A DNA stretch of 64,000 bases from Naumovozyma dairenensis CBS 421 (GCF_000227115.2 NC_016488.1:718357-782356), one strand, 5' to 3'; counted from the stretch's first letter, positions 8,485-19,235 are shown. Made by a program: numbers and translations. Notes: generated by a model not told the origin, from the sequence alone.

Positions 8485-10629
8485 TTATTTTTCTAATGAG
8501 TACTTGTCATTTACAAGATCACGGATACTTAATTCCAATTCTAGTCCACTCCAATATGATATAATAGGTTCTACTTCTTCCACTGGACAAACATATAATA
8601 ATTTACTTAATATTTTCATTTGTTGCATAAGTATTTCTGTAGGGATCTCATTATCAAGCCAATTCGGATCAATAAATTTACCCACTTGATATATTGTCAA
8701 CCAATAGTCGCACAAATTGAAACGTTCATCAGTCGCTATGCCACTCGTTTCAGATTGTTGTCCTATGTATGTTTTAAACTTATCGAATAGTTCCATTGTT
8801 AGTTTATATGCAAAATTGAAATCCATGTTAACCAATGAATAATCAATATGTAGAGTCAATAATCGCATATATGCAACAATAACATCTTTTTTTTGAGCCG
8901 GTTTCAATTGATTATGATTTATGAATGGACATTGACATGCCATTGCTACGTTTAGTTTTTTCATTATTTCAAAAGTGACAGAGATGTCTTTGTATATCGA
9001 ATTATTGGATTCCAATAAGATCGATATAAGCCCGGTTTCTTTTGTCTCAAAATCTAATATGTTTGATGGTTTGAAAATGTGTCCCTTTCCTAGATTCATT
9101 GAATATTTGGATAAATCATCAGACACATCCAGTAAAGTTTGTAAAGAATTTAATTCTTCCTTCGTTATTAAGTCCTGTCGCCCCTTTGTGTGCGCTTCTA
9201 GTGATAATAAATTTAAAACTTTACGACATTTGGTCATTCCAAGACTCTTTTTGGATCCATTAGTTGAGTTATTGAAATAAATCCAAAAAAATTTAAGTAA
9301 TAGCTTCGTAATGAATTTTTCTTTATATTGAGTTACAACCTCTTCTAAAACATCAAATTCCCCTAAGTCTAATACGGTTTCCAATAAAATTGATATTTTC
9401 CTTTCTATTGTTAAATGTGATAATACCATATCATTATCTTCGTGAACGATTGAATCAAAAATATCCTTTATCTTAGCATTATTAATGGAAGGTTTGTTTG
9501 CATTGGCACTTAGTTCTTCTTTACAAATAGATGCGAAATGTGCTAATTGGGACGATTCTGTACCTTTATTGATTAGATACAAATCTTTGAAAGAATCTTT
9601 ACTTTTAGAAAAATTCTGCATGAATAATAAATATTTCTGTAGGTCATAATAATGCAAATTGTCATAATCTGTTAACATCACTGAATTGTCTGCGGTAACA
9701 TTTACTAAGTTACTTAGAGTCGCGAGAGTTGTAAACTTTAATAAATTACCACTATTTTCAAATATTATTCTTAATAAACTTGTCTTAAACGTGTGAATCT
9801 CATCTTGAGGTAATACCGAAGGTAAAATGTCAATTAAATTGTCCAACAATTCATAATTTTCCTGATTATCCATAGGAAATTGGGTTACAGTGCAGAAATT
9901 ATTTAAGAAGGAAGTAAATGATTTCGTATATTGCAAATAAGGTATTAGTTCTTTTTTCATATCACCACCTTCTAATATTAAAGGAAACACAGCGATAGGA
10001 TCCATTTTGGAAAAATCTTTAATTTTTAATTTGGAGCCTAATCTTGAATTTATATAATTCAAAGGTTCGATAATGCATTCGATCCAATCTTTCCCTTCTT
10101 TATTTATATGAAAGTTGGAATGAGTCCATAATGGTTCATAAAATGAAGTCATTTCTGGTATGACTTCATTGCATACCAAAATTCTAATTTGTAACCATAG
10201 GGATTGTAAATCTTCTAAAGAGCTCAGTGATGTTTCTAATGGGATAATATTACTACTATACAACCCATTTAACTTTGATTCAATGAAATATTTAGTAGAG
10301 AGGTATCTAGTATTAACGATAGTATTCCCTACTTCCACCAATGGAATAAGGTCTGGATTATTTTCTAATAACTTCACCACAAGATTTTCATCGCTTAAAG
10401 AACCATCGTCGTTGGCACTTGCATTATTGTCATTATCGTCATTTCCCAATTCGATGGTAGGAAATAAAGATATTAGATTCATCGGATCATCTAATTCAGG
10501 CCAAAGTATACATGCTGCTTTGATGAAGTCTAAAGAATAATGCACATGACGTAAAATTTGTGAAAGGTTTGTTGAGTCTGCCTTTGATGCAAACACACAT
10601 GCTAATAGATACAATTGTTCTTTGAACAT
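8485..10629 (-). CDS. SEC39: Dsl1 tethering complex subunit Sec39
   Basis: Sec39 (Dsl3) is an alpha-solenoid subunit of the Dsl1 complex, which tethers COPI vesicles to the endoplasmic reticulum during Golgi-to-ER retrieval. The 714-residue product starts like the yeast protein (EEQLYLLAC-type opening, here KEQLYLLACVFASKAD). It shares SAQLAHFASICKEEL near the middle and FIDPNWLDNEIPTEI and ELELSIRDLVNDKY at the end. Length agrees with the 709 residues of S. cerevisiae. The ATG on the minus strand at 10629 is clear. In S. cerevisiae the gene is YLR440C on chromosome XII, so its place between XPT1 and SGM1 reflects a rearrangement in one of the two lineages. Confidence 0.93.
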   Translation of the reverse strand: MFKEQLYLLACVFASKADSTNLSQILRHVHYSLDFIKAACILWPELDDPMNLISLFPTIELGNDDNDNNASANDDGSLSDENLVVKLLENNPDLIPLVEVGNTIVNTRYLSTKYFIESKLNGLYSSNIIPLETSLSSLEDLQSLWLQIRILVCNEVIPEMTSFYEPLWTHSNFHINKEGKDWIECIIEPLNYINSRLGSKLKIKDFSKMDPIAVFPLILEGGDMKKELIPYLQYTKSFTSFLNNFCTVTQFPMDNQENYELLDNLIDILPSVLPQDEIHTFKTSLLRIIFENSGNLLKFTTLATLSNLVNVTADNSVMLTDYDNLHYYDLQKYLLFMQNFSKSKDSFKDLYLINKGTESSQLAHFASICKEELSANANKPSINNAKIKDIFDSIVHEDNDMVLSHLTIERKISILLETVLDLGEFDVLEEVVTQYKEKFITKLLLKFFWIYFNNSTNGSKKSLGMTKCRKVLNLLSLEAHTKGRQDLITKEELNSLQTLLDVSDDLSKYSMNLGKGHIFKPSNILDFETKETGLISILLESNNSIYKDISVTFEIMKKLNVAMACQCPFINHNQLKPAQKKDVIVAYMRLLTLHIDYSLVNMDFNFAYKLTMELFDKFKTYIGQQSETSGIATDERFNLCDYWLTIYQVGKFIDPNWLDNEIPTEILMQQMKILSKLLYVCPVEEVEPIISYWSGLELELSIRDLVNDKYSLEK

Positions 10630-11841
10630 TGTGGCTAAGGTAGAAGAAGCAACTGAAGTAAAGGAGGTATTCTTGAGATGTTATGGCCACGCTCTGTTCG
10701 ACCAACTGTTTTAAACTATCACTCACTCAGTCAATCATCAATACGTAAGCTGTCTCATTTATTATATTAGACCATACTACACTAAACATTATATCTATAT
10801 ATTTGTTCAGTTTGATTTGGGGACCCTAAACAAAAAAGAGGGTTAGAAATGTTTACCCTAGACTTTAGAAGCAAAAAACAAATTAGGTCTTTATTTATTG
10901 ACCAATTTCTGATTTGTTTCCATTTAGTTTCCTAGCACCTATTTTGAGTTTCAAATAAAAGTCTAACCGTATGTCCAATTCAGTGCGTAAAAACTTTACT
11001 TTAATTTCAAGCGAGTTTTCGATAGACACATGCCATCGAGAATACCCAACACTAAATCCATGCGTAAAAACGTTACTATAACCCAACCAAAGCCTAATTA
11101 GGTCCACAACAAAAGGGCTAAATAAACCCTAAAATGAAAGTAACGTTTCTACCTGTTGGAATTAGACATGCTAGCTGTTCGAGTGTAGCTACCACTACTT
11201 ACATAAGTTAGTTTGCATTTCCATTATCTACCGCTGGCTGTTTGTCCATTTGGGTAGATAGAAGAGATACTTCATACATAAGAAATACCAGAAACAATTG
11301 TGACAGAGTGCTATATGGGAATCACATTAGAAACATAATGGAAATTGAGAATTGGGAACATATATAATACGGCACGTGGCCGGAATCACAGAGAAGAAGT
11401 AAAGTGTGTTGGTAAACCATATTTATTATTAGAACTGCTACGTACATATAGATGCATTAAGTGAATAACACCATTTTAAGTAGCATTCATACACAGGGAA
11501 ATGCAACGAGCTGTTCCATTGGCGTAAAGATTTTCACTTAATTTTGCACGGATAAATGCAGATTCTTCATCAAATAATAGAAAGGATAAGCTTTTTCTCA
11601 AACTTTGGCAAGGATTGTTGATTTCTTCTGCGCAAGAAGAATGACGGGTCAGTTATCCCAAGCAGAAGATATTAGAACAAGCTTGTATTGTGAGGTGCTC
11701 TGATATGAGTTTTATTATATTAGGGATTTGTTACTTCTATATCTTTCGCTTAGTCTATCACCTTTTTTATTAATTGTGTATAAAATATGCATAGACACAT
11801 ATATACAATGATATTCGTTTATTTGTATCTTTGCCTGGTCA
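10630..11841. other. SEC39-SGM1 intergenic region
   Basis: About 1.2 kb without a credible gene. It contains the SEC39 promoter and the SGM1 3' end. A TGTTGGAATTAG at about 11153 resembles the first bases of Ty1-type LTRs, but no matching LTR end or target duplication was found, so it is not annotated as an LTR. Confidence 0.45.
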
Positions 11842-14121
11842 TCAACCCATTCGTTCTTGCATCTCCACCATTTGTTGCACTTGTTGATGTAACATTTCTT
11901 TCAAATCATCTACATCATTCTTTAGTTCATCTACAGTTTCCGTCTTCTCTCCCAGTAGTTGTAGTGATGTCTCTAATTTATGGTGTAATTGATCAATTTC
12001 TGATTTCAATTTGGTATTTTCTTCATTCAATCTTGTACAATCTTCATTGCTCTTCAGAAGCTTCAATATTTCTTCATTAGCATTATTTTTCTCAGCTTGT
12101 AATCTATCATACGATTCCTTTAAAGAACGATACTCTCCCTCCATACACCTTATTTCTGAACCTAACCGACTCAACATTTGTGCATTCATAATTTGTGCAT
12201 TAGTGTTTGTACTTTGCATTGCTGTACTTGGTTTACGTAAGGATGGAGTAAAGGGTATCGATGGATTTCTTTGGAATAAAGATTGTAATGCTGCTGCTTC
12301 GTCTGGAATATCATCATCATCAGTAACATTAATGGATATATCATTCATAGTATCTGAATGATAATAATGATCATTATTTTCATTAGCTAAAGTGGAATTC
12401 CCATCCCCTAAAATATTAGAATTTTGAATCACATCACCTATTTGGTTATCAATATTTTCTTCTGCATTATTTGTGTATGGGATGTTACCACTATTTAACC
12501 ATTGTTTTTGAAATGTTGATATAATCGCATCATTAGAGGTTGTAGATGATAATGATATGTTTTTCCTCTTAGGTAAAACAATATCACTTTTTGTCTTGCT
12601 GTTAATTTTATCTTGAGCAGTACTATCAAGAGTAGCAGGGAAATTATCTATACTGTTTCCTCTCGAGGATATGCTTGATGGAACAATGTTTTGTTGTAGT
12701 TGACTTTTTTGAATATTATACTTTTTTTCCAAAAGCGCGTGATCTTCTCTTAAATCATGTAATGACTTATTCAAAGATTCAAGTTCAGAAGATAATGATT
12801 TTTTCTCTTCTGTTAGATTTGAGATTTTTTCATGATCCTTATCTAATTGAGAGTTTAATTGTGAGTTCTCTAGTTTAAGTTCATCTATTTTCTTTTCTAA
12901 TTTATCAATATCATCTTTTGATCCCTTTAATAATGTATTTAAATCGGTTATTTTAGTATTAAGTGAAAATTCAATACTTTCCCAATTTTGTTTACTTGAA
13001 TTGAATTGCTGTTGAATAAGCTCGTATTGGTTTCTAACATTATGGAGAGATGTACTGGAGTTATCGTTGTTGCTATTATTAATAAGATAACTGCTACTTT
13101 GATCTCGGGTTGTATCTTTATTATTTTCCAATTCAATTTTCAACTCTTCAATAGTAGATTCTAGATTCATTATATGTTTATTATTAATTTCTTTAATACT
13201 ATCAAGTTCATCTTGTAATTTTAATTTTTCATCATTTAAAGTTGTAGATGTAGTTGATAATTCTTCTGTTAATTCGTTCAATTTTTCATTTTTGACATTC
13301 AATTCTGATTGCAAACTGACTAATTCTTCATTATCTTTTAACAATCGAGAAATTTTTTCATTAGATTCAGTCAAAACGGTTTGAATATTGCTATATGATT
13401 CATTTAATGAATCGAGTTCATCAGATTTATCATTCAATTGGTTATGTAGGTCAGATATCTCCTCTTCCATATTCAATATTGTTTTCTTTAAACTTTTAAC
13501 TTGATTTGACTTTTTGAATTCATTTTTGGATAATGTTTCACCTTCTTTCTTTAATTGTTCTATTATATCTTCTTTATCTCTAATTAATTTAAAAAGACTA
13601 GAATCAGTCTTGGTAGTAGTTTGACTATCTTTTAATTGTGATTTCAAATTTTCATTTTCCTTTTGTATTGATCCTATTTTAGGTTGAACGTATGACGATA
13701 ATACTTCCAATATTGGTAAATTTTCATAATTATCTGGTAACCATGATCTCATACCTTCGCTAATTACAAGTTCTTTTTGTTGTTGCGATGCATCTGCATT
13801 GAGGCTCTTTTCTTCGAAAAAAGTTTTATCATTTTCATCAGTGTCATGTTTTTGTGAAAGACTACTAGTAGAAAGTATATCACTATCAGGAACTGTTACT
13901 TCATGTCCTGCATTAGGAACAATACTCGGTGAATTGGGTACAGGGGTAGATGATACCGAACTTCTTATGTTTCCTTGAATATCGTTATCATCATCATCCG
14001 TTGTTAATGTTGCCAAACTAGCAGTTGAAGTAGAAGATGGTTTCTTTAATTTCTTCTTCCCTTTTTTCGTAGCCAGAGAAAGACGTTCTTCTAAAGATAA
14101 TTTTTTCTTCGGTTGAGACAT
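11842..14121 (-). CDS. SGM1: Golgi coiled-coil protein Sgm1 (TMF-like)
   Basis: Sgm1 is a peripheral Golgi coiled-coil protein related to mammalian TMF, a Rab6/Ypt6 effector. The 759-residue protein starts MSQPKKKLSLEERLSLATKK, a Lys-rich conserved opening. It then has a low-complexity Ser/Thr segment, a long coiled coil with heptad-like Leu/Glu/Lys content (about 150-500), and an Asn/Ser-rich linker. A second coiled coil of about 90 residues at the C-terminus corresponds to the TMF TATA-binding-type domain. Position between XPT1 and MCM22 matches YJR134C. S. cerevisiae Sgm1 is about 707 residues. The ATG at 14121 agrees with the family start. Confidence 0.9.
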   Translation of the reverse strand: MSQPKKKLSLEERLSLATKKGKKKLKKPSSTSTASLATLTTDDDDNDIQGNIRSSVSSTPVPNSPSIVPNAGHEVTVPDSDILSTSSLSQKHDTDENDKTFFEEKSLNADASQQQKELVISEGMRSWLPDNYENLPILEVLSSYVQPKIGSIQKENENLKSQLKDSQTTTKTDSSLFKLIRDKEDIIEQLKKEGETLSKNEFKKSNQVKSLKKTILNMEEEISDLHNQLNDKSDELDSLNESYSNIQTVLTESNEKISRLLKDNEELVSLQSELNVKNEKLNELTEELSTTSTTLNDEKLKLQDELDSIKEINNKHIMNLESTIEELKIELENNKDTTRDQSSSYLINNSNNDNSSTSLHNVRNQYELIQQQFNSSKQNWESIEFSLNTKITDLNTLLKGSKDDIDKLEKKIDELKLENSQLNSQLDKDHEKISNLTEEKKSLSSELESLNKSLHDLREDHALLEKKYNIQKSQLQQNIVPSSISSRGNSIDNFPATLDSTAQDKINSKTKSDIVLPKRKNISLSSTTSNDAIISTFQKQWLNSGNIPYTNNAEENIDNQIGDVIQNSNILGDGNSTLANENNDHYYHSDTMNDISINVTDDDDIPDEAAALQSLFQRNPSIPFTPSLRKPSTAMQSTNTNAQIMNAQMLSRLGSEIRCMEGEYRSLKESYDRLQAEKNNANEEILKLLKSNEDCTRLNEENTKLKSEIDQLHHKLETSLQLLGEKTETVDELKNDVDDLKEMLHQQVQQMVEMQERMG

Positions 14122-14222
14122 ATATGTTAAAGTTTAATTCAATTAATGTATGGAATATGGAACACTCTTCCTATCTATAATATACTGGCATATAGTGCCC
14201 TTTTCTTGTCTTTGTCGTAATA

Positions 14223-14262
14223 CTAGTGGTAGTAGAAGTAGTAGTAGTTCGTAGTAGTAATG
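14223..14262. repeat. GTA-type microsatellite upstream of SGM1
   Basis: An imperfect run of TAG/GTA triplets lies about 100 bp upstream of the SGM1 start, between SGM1 and the MCM22 3' end. Confidence 0.6.
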
Positions 14263-14391
14263 AACTGGCCAAAGTCTTTACCGATTGAGTGAATGTTTCG
14301 CCGTTTTTATTTTTCAGAAATTTTTCAAAAGTTGGAAACAAAAAAAAAACTCGACCGAGTTTCGAACAGACAATAATGAATTCACTACATT

Positions 14392-15192
14392 CTATGATAA
14401 ATCTGAATCAATGAAGTCAATCAATTGAACTCTTCTATCTCTGGGTGAGATATTAGAGTCTCCTTCACATATTATTAAATTGGACTTTAGTAATAGTCTA
14501 TACAGTCTCATTAACGCGCCATTACCTTGTTTGTCTTCTTTGAAATCTTCTAATGTTAAAGTTGGATCATAATTAATCAGTTTTTTCAAAACTTGTGATA
14601 CTATATCCTTAGTTAACACATTAGCATATGGATCATTGGAGAACAATGCTTCTGTGACAAATTTATTTAATGATTCCCATAACTCTTTATTCTTCATGGC
14701 TGTCGATGTATCCCAATCCATTGCATGAGTTTGCACTTGGGAATGTCTTACTTGTCCCTGATCGTCATCATCACCATTCGCATTGTTGTCCAATGATTTA
14801 ATTAAAGTCTCTATATTATCATTCAATTGTTTCTGATATATTAGCATAGAGTCTAGATTCTGTGTATTCCCTTTCATTACATTTATTGCATCTTTAGAAC
14901 TCTCCATTCTCATTGATTGACTTAATGATGCTAAACTCAATCCAATGGGATCTGATCTCTCAGGAAATAGCATTGATTTACTCAAGAACCGATTCCATAC
15001 TTCTTCTTTGTTCTTCTTAGTCTTCGATAGTTCAGCACCGTCTTGTTCTGCTGTTGCAGCAGCAGCTTTCAGTTCACTAATGGCATCTCGAGCCTTCTTT
15101 AAGAAATATTTTTTGTTTTCAATGTTTGTTCTTAACGTCTTACCATATAGATCATACCATTCCGATTTTGTTGATACTAATTCTTCCTTCAT
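14392..15192 (-). CDS. MCM22: Outer kinetochore Ctf3-complex subunit Mcm22 (CENP-K-like)
   Basis: Mcm22 is a subunit of the Ctf3/CENP-I complex of the inner (CCAN) kinetochore. The protein is 266 residues against about 239 in S. cerevisiae. Shared features are KKYFLKKARDAISEL near residue 27, FPERSDPIGLSLASL near 76, NKELWESLNKFVTEAL near 168 and the C-terminal LMRLYRLLLKSNLIICEG, then RVQLIDFIDSDLS. Such poorly conserved proteins are hard to place by similarity alone, but synteny (SGM1, MCM22, TIM8 as in YJR134C, YJR135C, YJR135W-A) makes the call strong. It is divergent from TIM8 with a 317-bp shared promoter region. Confidence 0.9.
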   Translation of the reverse strand: MKEELVSTKSEWYDLYGKTLRTNIENKKYFLKKARDAISELKAAAATAEQDGAELSKTKKNKEEVWNRFLSKSMLFPERSDPIGLSLASLSQSMRMESSKDAINVMKGNTQNLDSMLIYQKQLNDNIETLIKSLDNNANGDDDDQGQVRHSQVQTHAMDWDTSTAMKNKELWESLNKFVTEALFSNDPYANVLTKDIVSQVLKKLINYDPTLTLEDFKEDKQGNGALMRLYRLLLKSNLIICEGDSNISPRDRRVQLIDFIDSDLS

Positions 15193-15509
15193 AACTATCT
15201 GGTAGATTATCTTTCCTGCCAGTATTACCGATCCTCTTCACAAGTTTTGTATCGATCAGACTTCTTTGCCGCTTGCCCAACCAACTCTTCTTTTAGTCTG
15301 TGTATTATATATATATAACGAACGCAGTTTTAGTTCTTGTTAAAGGGCGAGAAGGAATAGATGTATATCACCACAGAGAAACTTTGATAGTACAAGTGAA
15401 CAACTGAAGAAGAAACAATAGGTTCTTCCAATTATATTGTCTTTCTGATCTCGAATTACATTAACGTGTTACTAATTGTACTTGAAAAAAATATACTACT
15501 CTTCTAAGG
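15193..15509. promoter_or_regulatory. MCM22-TIM8 divergent promoter region
   Basis: The 317-bp spacer serves both divergent genes. A TATATATATATA tract lies near 15306-15317. No other motif is clear. Confidence 0.55.
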
Positions 15510-15803
15510 ATGTCCTTTAACTCTGCTGCTAATACTACCGCCTCCTCTCTTTCTGCTGAAAGTCTATCTTCCTTAGATGCAAATTCTAAGAAAGATATTT
15601 CAACTTTCATAGAGTCTGAAAATGCCAAGCAAAAAGTTCAAATGTCTATCCATCAACTAACAAATACATGTTTTAAGAGTTGTATTACGAATGTTTCAGA
15701 TCCAGATTTGAGTTCTCAAGATCAACAATGTTTAGCCAATTGTGTTAATAGATTCTTAGATACTAACATTAGGTTAGTTAAAGGCTTACAAAACATCCAA
15801 TGA
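15510..15803 (+). CDS. TIM8: Mitochondrial intermembrane-space chaperone Tim8
   Basis: Tim8 is a small Tim protein that with Tim13 escorts hydrophobic precursors through the intermembrane space. The 97-residue protein contains the twin CX3C signature: CFKSC and CLANC around residues 53-77, which form two disulfides. The flanking helices are amphipathic. S. cerevisiae Tim8 is 87 residues; the extra length is a Ser/Ala-rich N-terminus. There is no cleavable presequence, as expected for the Mia40 import route. The ATG at 15510 is the first in frame. Position matches YJR135W-A. Confidence 0.95.
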   Translation: MSFNSAANTTASSLSAESLSSLDANSKKDISTFIESENAKQKVQMSIHQLTNTCFKSCITNVSDPDLSSQDQQCLANCVNRFLDTNIRLVKGLQNIQ

Positions 15804-15845
15804 TAAGAAATGGTTCCTTCGAGAAAAATTATCCCATATATTGTC

Positions 15846-15885
15846 TATATAATCTATCCATCTATCTATCTATCTGTCATCTATC
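15846..15885. repeat. (TCTA)n-like microsatellite
   Basis: A run of TCTA/TCTG tetranucleotides lies in the short convergent spacer between TIM8 and TTI2. Confidence 0.7.
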
Positions 15886-17214
15886 TGTATATAAAAATAA
15901 AATTCGAACATCTTCATGCTTACTTATTAACATTTCCTTTTCATCAACTTCAAAATTGCAACCTTTGGATTCTAATTGTTTCATAATTTTCTTTAAACTA
16001 ATGATAATGTCATTAACTTCTTCCTTTACAATCAAACCTTCTTGTCGGCATTTTAATAGAATCATTATTTCCAATCCTAGAAGATCATACTTATGAAAAA
16101 CTAATCTTTCAGAAGGACATTCTTCAATCAAATTCGATACTAATTCTAAGATTTTAATAATAACATCTTCATATAACGTTATGAATGGATTTTTCACAAA
16201 ATATTGACCCAAGACATATATGATACGTTGTAAATGGATTACTGATTGAGTTTTCAGGATTTTGATATTTTCAATTAATATATCAAATAAAGTTATCAAT
16301 AACTTATTATATTTCAGATCTAAACGTGGTATTATATTTTGAAGCAAGATTTCAGATACTACTTCAGAAATTCTTTTATTCCTTTCCTTGAGATCCCGCT
16401 CAAACTCTACATAATACAATTGGTTTAATACCGGGAAAACAAGCGTCATTACTTGAATCGATTCTTGTTCTTTATTCATTGGTGGAATAAAATAACACAT
16501 TTTCTTCAATAGTGGTTCGTATAATTGGAACAACCCTGTGTCTTTGAACGTTATCCATTTATCATCTTTATCAAACGTTTCGAATTTTTGTAAAAATATG
16601 TTCAAAAGTAAAACACCTTTCAATACAATACCTTGTAGATCAGTGGTATCATCTAACAAATTTAAAATTGCAGGATTAATCCACCAAAGATTACTTGATA
16701 TCTCATTCCTATGTAATAACTTTAATATACCGTACATTAACGGTATACTATTCAAACCACCATTTTGTTTCCATTTCAATTTTTCATCATCATCATCTTG
16801 AAACATATTTAATCTTAATTTAGTATTTAATAAAATATTCTTTTTAATACCATTATCAAACTTATATTTGACTTTCTGTAAATCACTAGCATTAGTATTA
16901 GCACTATTTTTCAATAGTAACGGTTGTAAACGATCAACGAGCCATTTAATGATATCTTCTCTGTTTACAACGAGTCCTTCTTGTGGATGCAGTAGTTTAT
17001 CTACTATTTTCAATACATGAGATTCATTATCTACAATCAATAATAGTAAACATAATATTAATTGTTTCCTTTGAATGTCATCTAGTTGCATATTAGCATC
17101 ATTATTATTATCTTGTAATAACTTATCAATTCCATTTAAATCTTTATATGAAAGTTTTGGAAGTAAATTAATGTTCGATGCAGGTATTTTAAATTGATCG
17201 ACAAGTTCCATCAT
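15877..17214 (-). CDS. TTI2: Probable ASTRA/TTT complex subunit Tti2
   Basis: Tti2 works with Tel2 and Tti1 as a co-chaperone for PIKK kinases and is also in the ASTRA complex. The 445-residue product is an all-helical, solenoid-like protein, near the roughly 421 residues of the S. cerevisiae protein. I recognise it mainly by position: it lies directly after TIM8 on the opposite strand, as YJR136C does. The similarity I can judge by eye is limited because the family diverges fast. The frame starts with two ATGs (17214 and 17211). To its right lies the junction where gene order departs from S. cerevisiae. Confidence 0.75.
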   Translation of the reverse strand: MMELVDQFKIPASNINLLPKLSYKDLNGIDKLLQDNNNDANMQLDDIQRKQLILCLLLLIVDNESHVLKIVDKLLHPQEGLVVNREDIIKWLVDRLQPLLLKNSANTNASDLQKVKYKFDNGIKKNILLNTKLRLNMFQDDDDEKLKWKQNGGLNSIPLMYGILKLLHRNEISSNLWWINPAILNLLDDTTDLQGIVLKGVLLLNIFLQKFETFDKDDKWITFKDTGLFQLYEPLLKKMCYFIPPMNKEQESIQVMTLVFPVLNQLYYVEFERDLKERNKRISEVVSEILLQNIIPRLDLKYNKLLITLFDILIENIKILKTQSVIHLQRIIYVLGQYFVKNPFITLYEDVIIKILELVSNLIEECPSERLVFHKYDLLGLEIMILLKCRQEGLIVKEEVNDIIISLKKIMKQLESKGCNFEVDEKEMLISKHEDVRILFLYTDR

Positions 17215-17662
17215 TATGTGCCGTTGTATCCTCCTTTTCTTCCATTAACTGTGTTCCTTTCTTTAGCGATGGTCTGCATGCTAACTTATTTCGATGCCCT
17301 TAAGAATACATGCAACTTTTTCAACCTATTCACAAAAACGGACGCCAAAAGAGGTGGTAACCCAAATAGCTTGATCTTTTAACAAAAAAACAAAAAACTG
17401 CTAGTCTAATGAATGATTCAATTAGACTTATACCTTAAAAAGTATTAGGGACTATTTGAGCTTTTTACCTCTCAATTACTGCACATTGACTATTACTTAG
17501 TACTTTCGGTGCGACTTACATTTGCCAAAAACCAAAATTTACTAAAAGAATCATGCGTTAGAAAAAATATAGAATTACGTAGAAGTATATGTATATGTAT
17601 ACAACATTAGCATGGTGAAGCGAAGTGAAGAACCATAAACGTTGTCGTTATATTACTGAAAC
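17215..17662. other. TTI2-BAT2 spacer, inversion junction
   Basis: About 450 bp with the TTI2 promoter and the BAT2 3' end. In S. cerevisiae TTI2 is followed by MET5; here it is followed by BAT2, the far end of the same block. The spacer therefore marks one breakpoint. No tRNA gene or LTR was found in it. Confidence 0.6.
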
Positions 17663-18793
17663 TTAGGATAAATCGGCAATAACTTTAGACCAGTTACCAT
17701 GAGCTTCCTTACCGTATTGAATAGCAGCAACCCATTCAGCAACTTGTTTGGTTAATGGACCAGTTTGTTCACCTGGAGTTAATGGGACTTGAATGTCTTC
17801 ACCTCTCCATCCAATTTCCTTAATTGGAGAGACGACAACGGCAGTACCAGAACCAAAGGCTTCAACCAATTCGCCAGTCTTGGATCTTGAAGCAACTTCA
17901 TCAATTGTACAATAACGTTCATTAATATCCCATTCATTTGGATCTAGTCTTTCCCTAGCTAATTGTAAAATGGAGTCTCTAGTAACACCTTCCAAGATGG
18001 TACCATCTAATGGAGCAGTAACTAATTCTTTCTTACCAGTCTTATTGTCCTTAAAGACAAAGAAGGCATTCATAGTACCAACTTCGGTAATATTATGTTC
18101 TGGACCAAATAACCATAAATTTTGTTGATAACCTCTTTCAGCAGCTTGTAATTGAGGTAAAACACAAGGAGCATAATTGGCACCCAATTTCTTGTCACCA
18201 ACACCACCTGGCCAAGCTCTAGTAGCATAATCAGTAGCTTCTAATCTAACAGCTTTGAAACCAGTCTTATAATATGGACCCACAGGAGAACAAATAACGT
18301 AAAGTAAAGCTCTATCTGGAGTGGACACACCAAGAGATGCAGTAGTACCAATTAAAGTTGGTCTAATATATAAAGAATAACCTTTACCCTCTGGAACCAA
18401 ATGTTTATCTTGTTCGATCAATTTACCGATCAATTTAATCAATTCTTCAGGGTCAAAATTTGGCAGACAAATTCTTGAAGCAGATTTGTTCATACGGATC
18501 ATATTCATATCTGGACGGAACATGGTAATCTTATGATCATCAGTTCTGTACGCTTTTAAACCTTCGAATAATTCAAAAGCATAGTGGAAAACAACAGCAG
18601 ATGGATCAAGAGATAAGTTACCGTATGGTTTTATTTCTGGAATATCCCATCCCTTTTCGGCAGTCCATTCAATGGTCAACATATGATCAGTGAATGTCTT
18701 ACCGAAGATCAATTGATCATTAGATTTCAATTGAGTTGGATGAGAAGTTGGAGTGACCTTCAATTTTGATGCGTCTAGAGGAGCTTGTGTCAT
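17663..18793 (-). CDS. BAT2: Branched-chain amino-acid aminotransferase, cytosolic type
   Basis: The enzyme is a PLP-dependent transaminase of fold type IV that interconverts Leu, Ile and Val with their 2-oxo acids. Translation from the ATG at 18793 gives 376 residues, the length of S. cerevisiae Bat2, and the start MTQAPLDASK matches it. The frame extends 8 codons upstream to a TTG, which is not a likely start. There is no N-terminal mitochondrial presequence as in Bat1, and PDRALLYVIC and WTAEKGW also favour Bat2. The PLP lysine is the second Lys of GDKKLGANY, residue 202; FGSGTAVVVSPIKEIGW is near the end. Gcn4 and Leu3-type sites lie upstream. Confidence 0.95.
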   Translation of the reverse strand: MTQAPLDASKLKVTPTSHPTQLKSNDQLIFGKTFTDHMLTIEWTAEKGWDIPEIKPYGNLSLDPSAVVFHYAFELFEGLKAYRTDDHKITMFRPDMNMIRMNKSASRICLPNFDPEELIKLIGKLIEQDKHLVPEGKGYSLYIRPTLIGTTASLGVSTPDRALLYVICSPVGPYYKTGFKAVRLEATDYATRAWPGGVGDKKLGANYAPCVLPQLQAAERGYQQNLWLFGPEHNITEVGTMNAFFVFKDNKTGKKELVTAPLDGTILEGVTRDSILQLARERLDPNEWDINERYCTIDEVASRSKTGELVEAFGSGTAVVVSPIKEIGWRGEDIQVPLTPGEQTGPLTKQVAEWVAAIQYGKEAHGNWSKVIADLS

Positions 18794-19235
18794 TTTTGAT
18801 TTTTGGTTTGGGTTCAATTGAGAAAAGTTTTAAGGGATCTAATGTGGTTACTAAACTGTCCTAATCAGAAAAAGGATTTTTACTTTTCTTATATGATAAG
18901 TTTTTATTTTTCTGACAATGTTTATTTGCGATCGGCTTTACTTAAATAAACAACAATTGTAGAGTCATAAAATGGGTAGATGACAGCAAGAGAAGATGAG
19001 GAGGGAGAAAGGGTATATAAAGGTATGTAATTATCCAATTAGATACTAAGTTATTTATATATGTTCGACTTTACAAGTGCGTAAGCTTAGATATTGTATT
19101 TAGTAACTTTTATATGACTAACAATATGTTTGCCGTAACAGGCCGGATTCAATCCGGGGAGCATTCTGTTGTGTACATTGTTATTGTACAGTACAGTACC
19201 AGCCGATTCTGTGAAGAGAAATGACAGTAATTCGT

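Noticed and set aside
10895..11107. 70-codon minus-strand frame in the SEC39-SGM1 spacer
   Set aside because: No similarity, unusual composition and no context that supports it.
11153..11400. Possible solo LTR starting TGTTGGAATTAG
   Set aside because: Only the first ten or so bases look LTR-like; no end, no target duplication and no copy elsewhere in the window.
18794..18817. Eight extra N-terminal codons of BAT2
   Set aside because: The frame opens with TTG, not ATG; the ATG at 18793 gives the length and start of Bat2.
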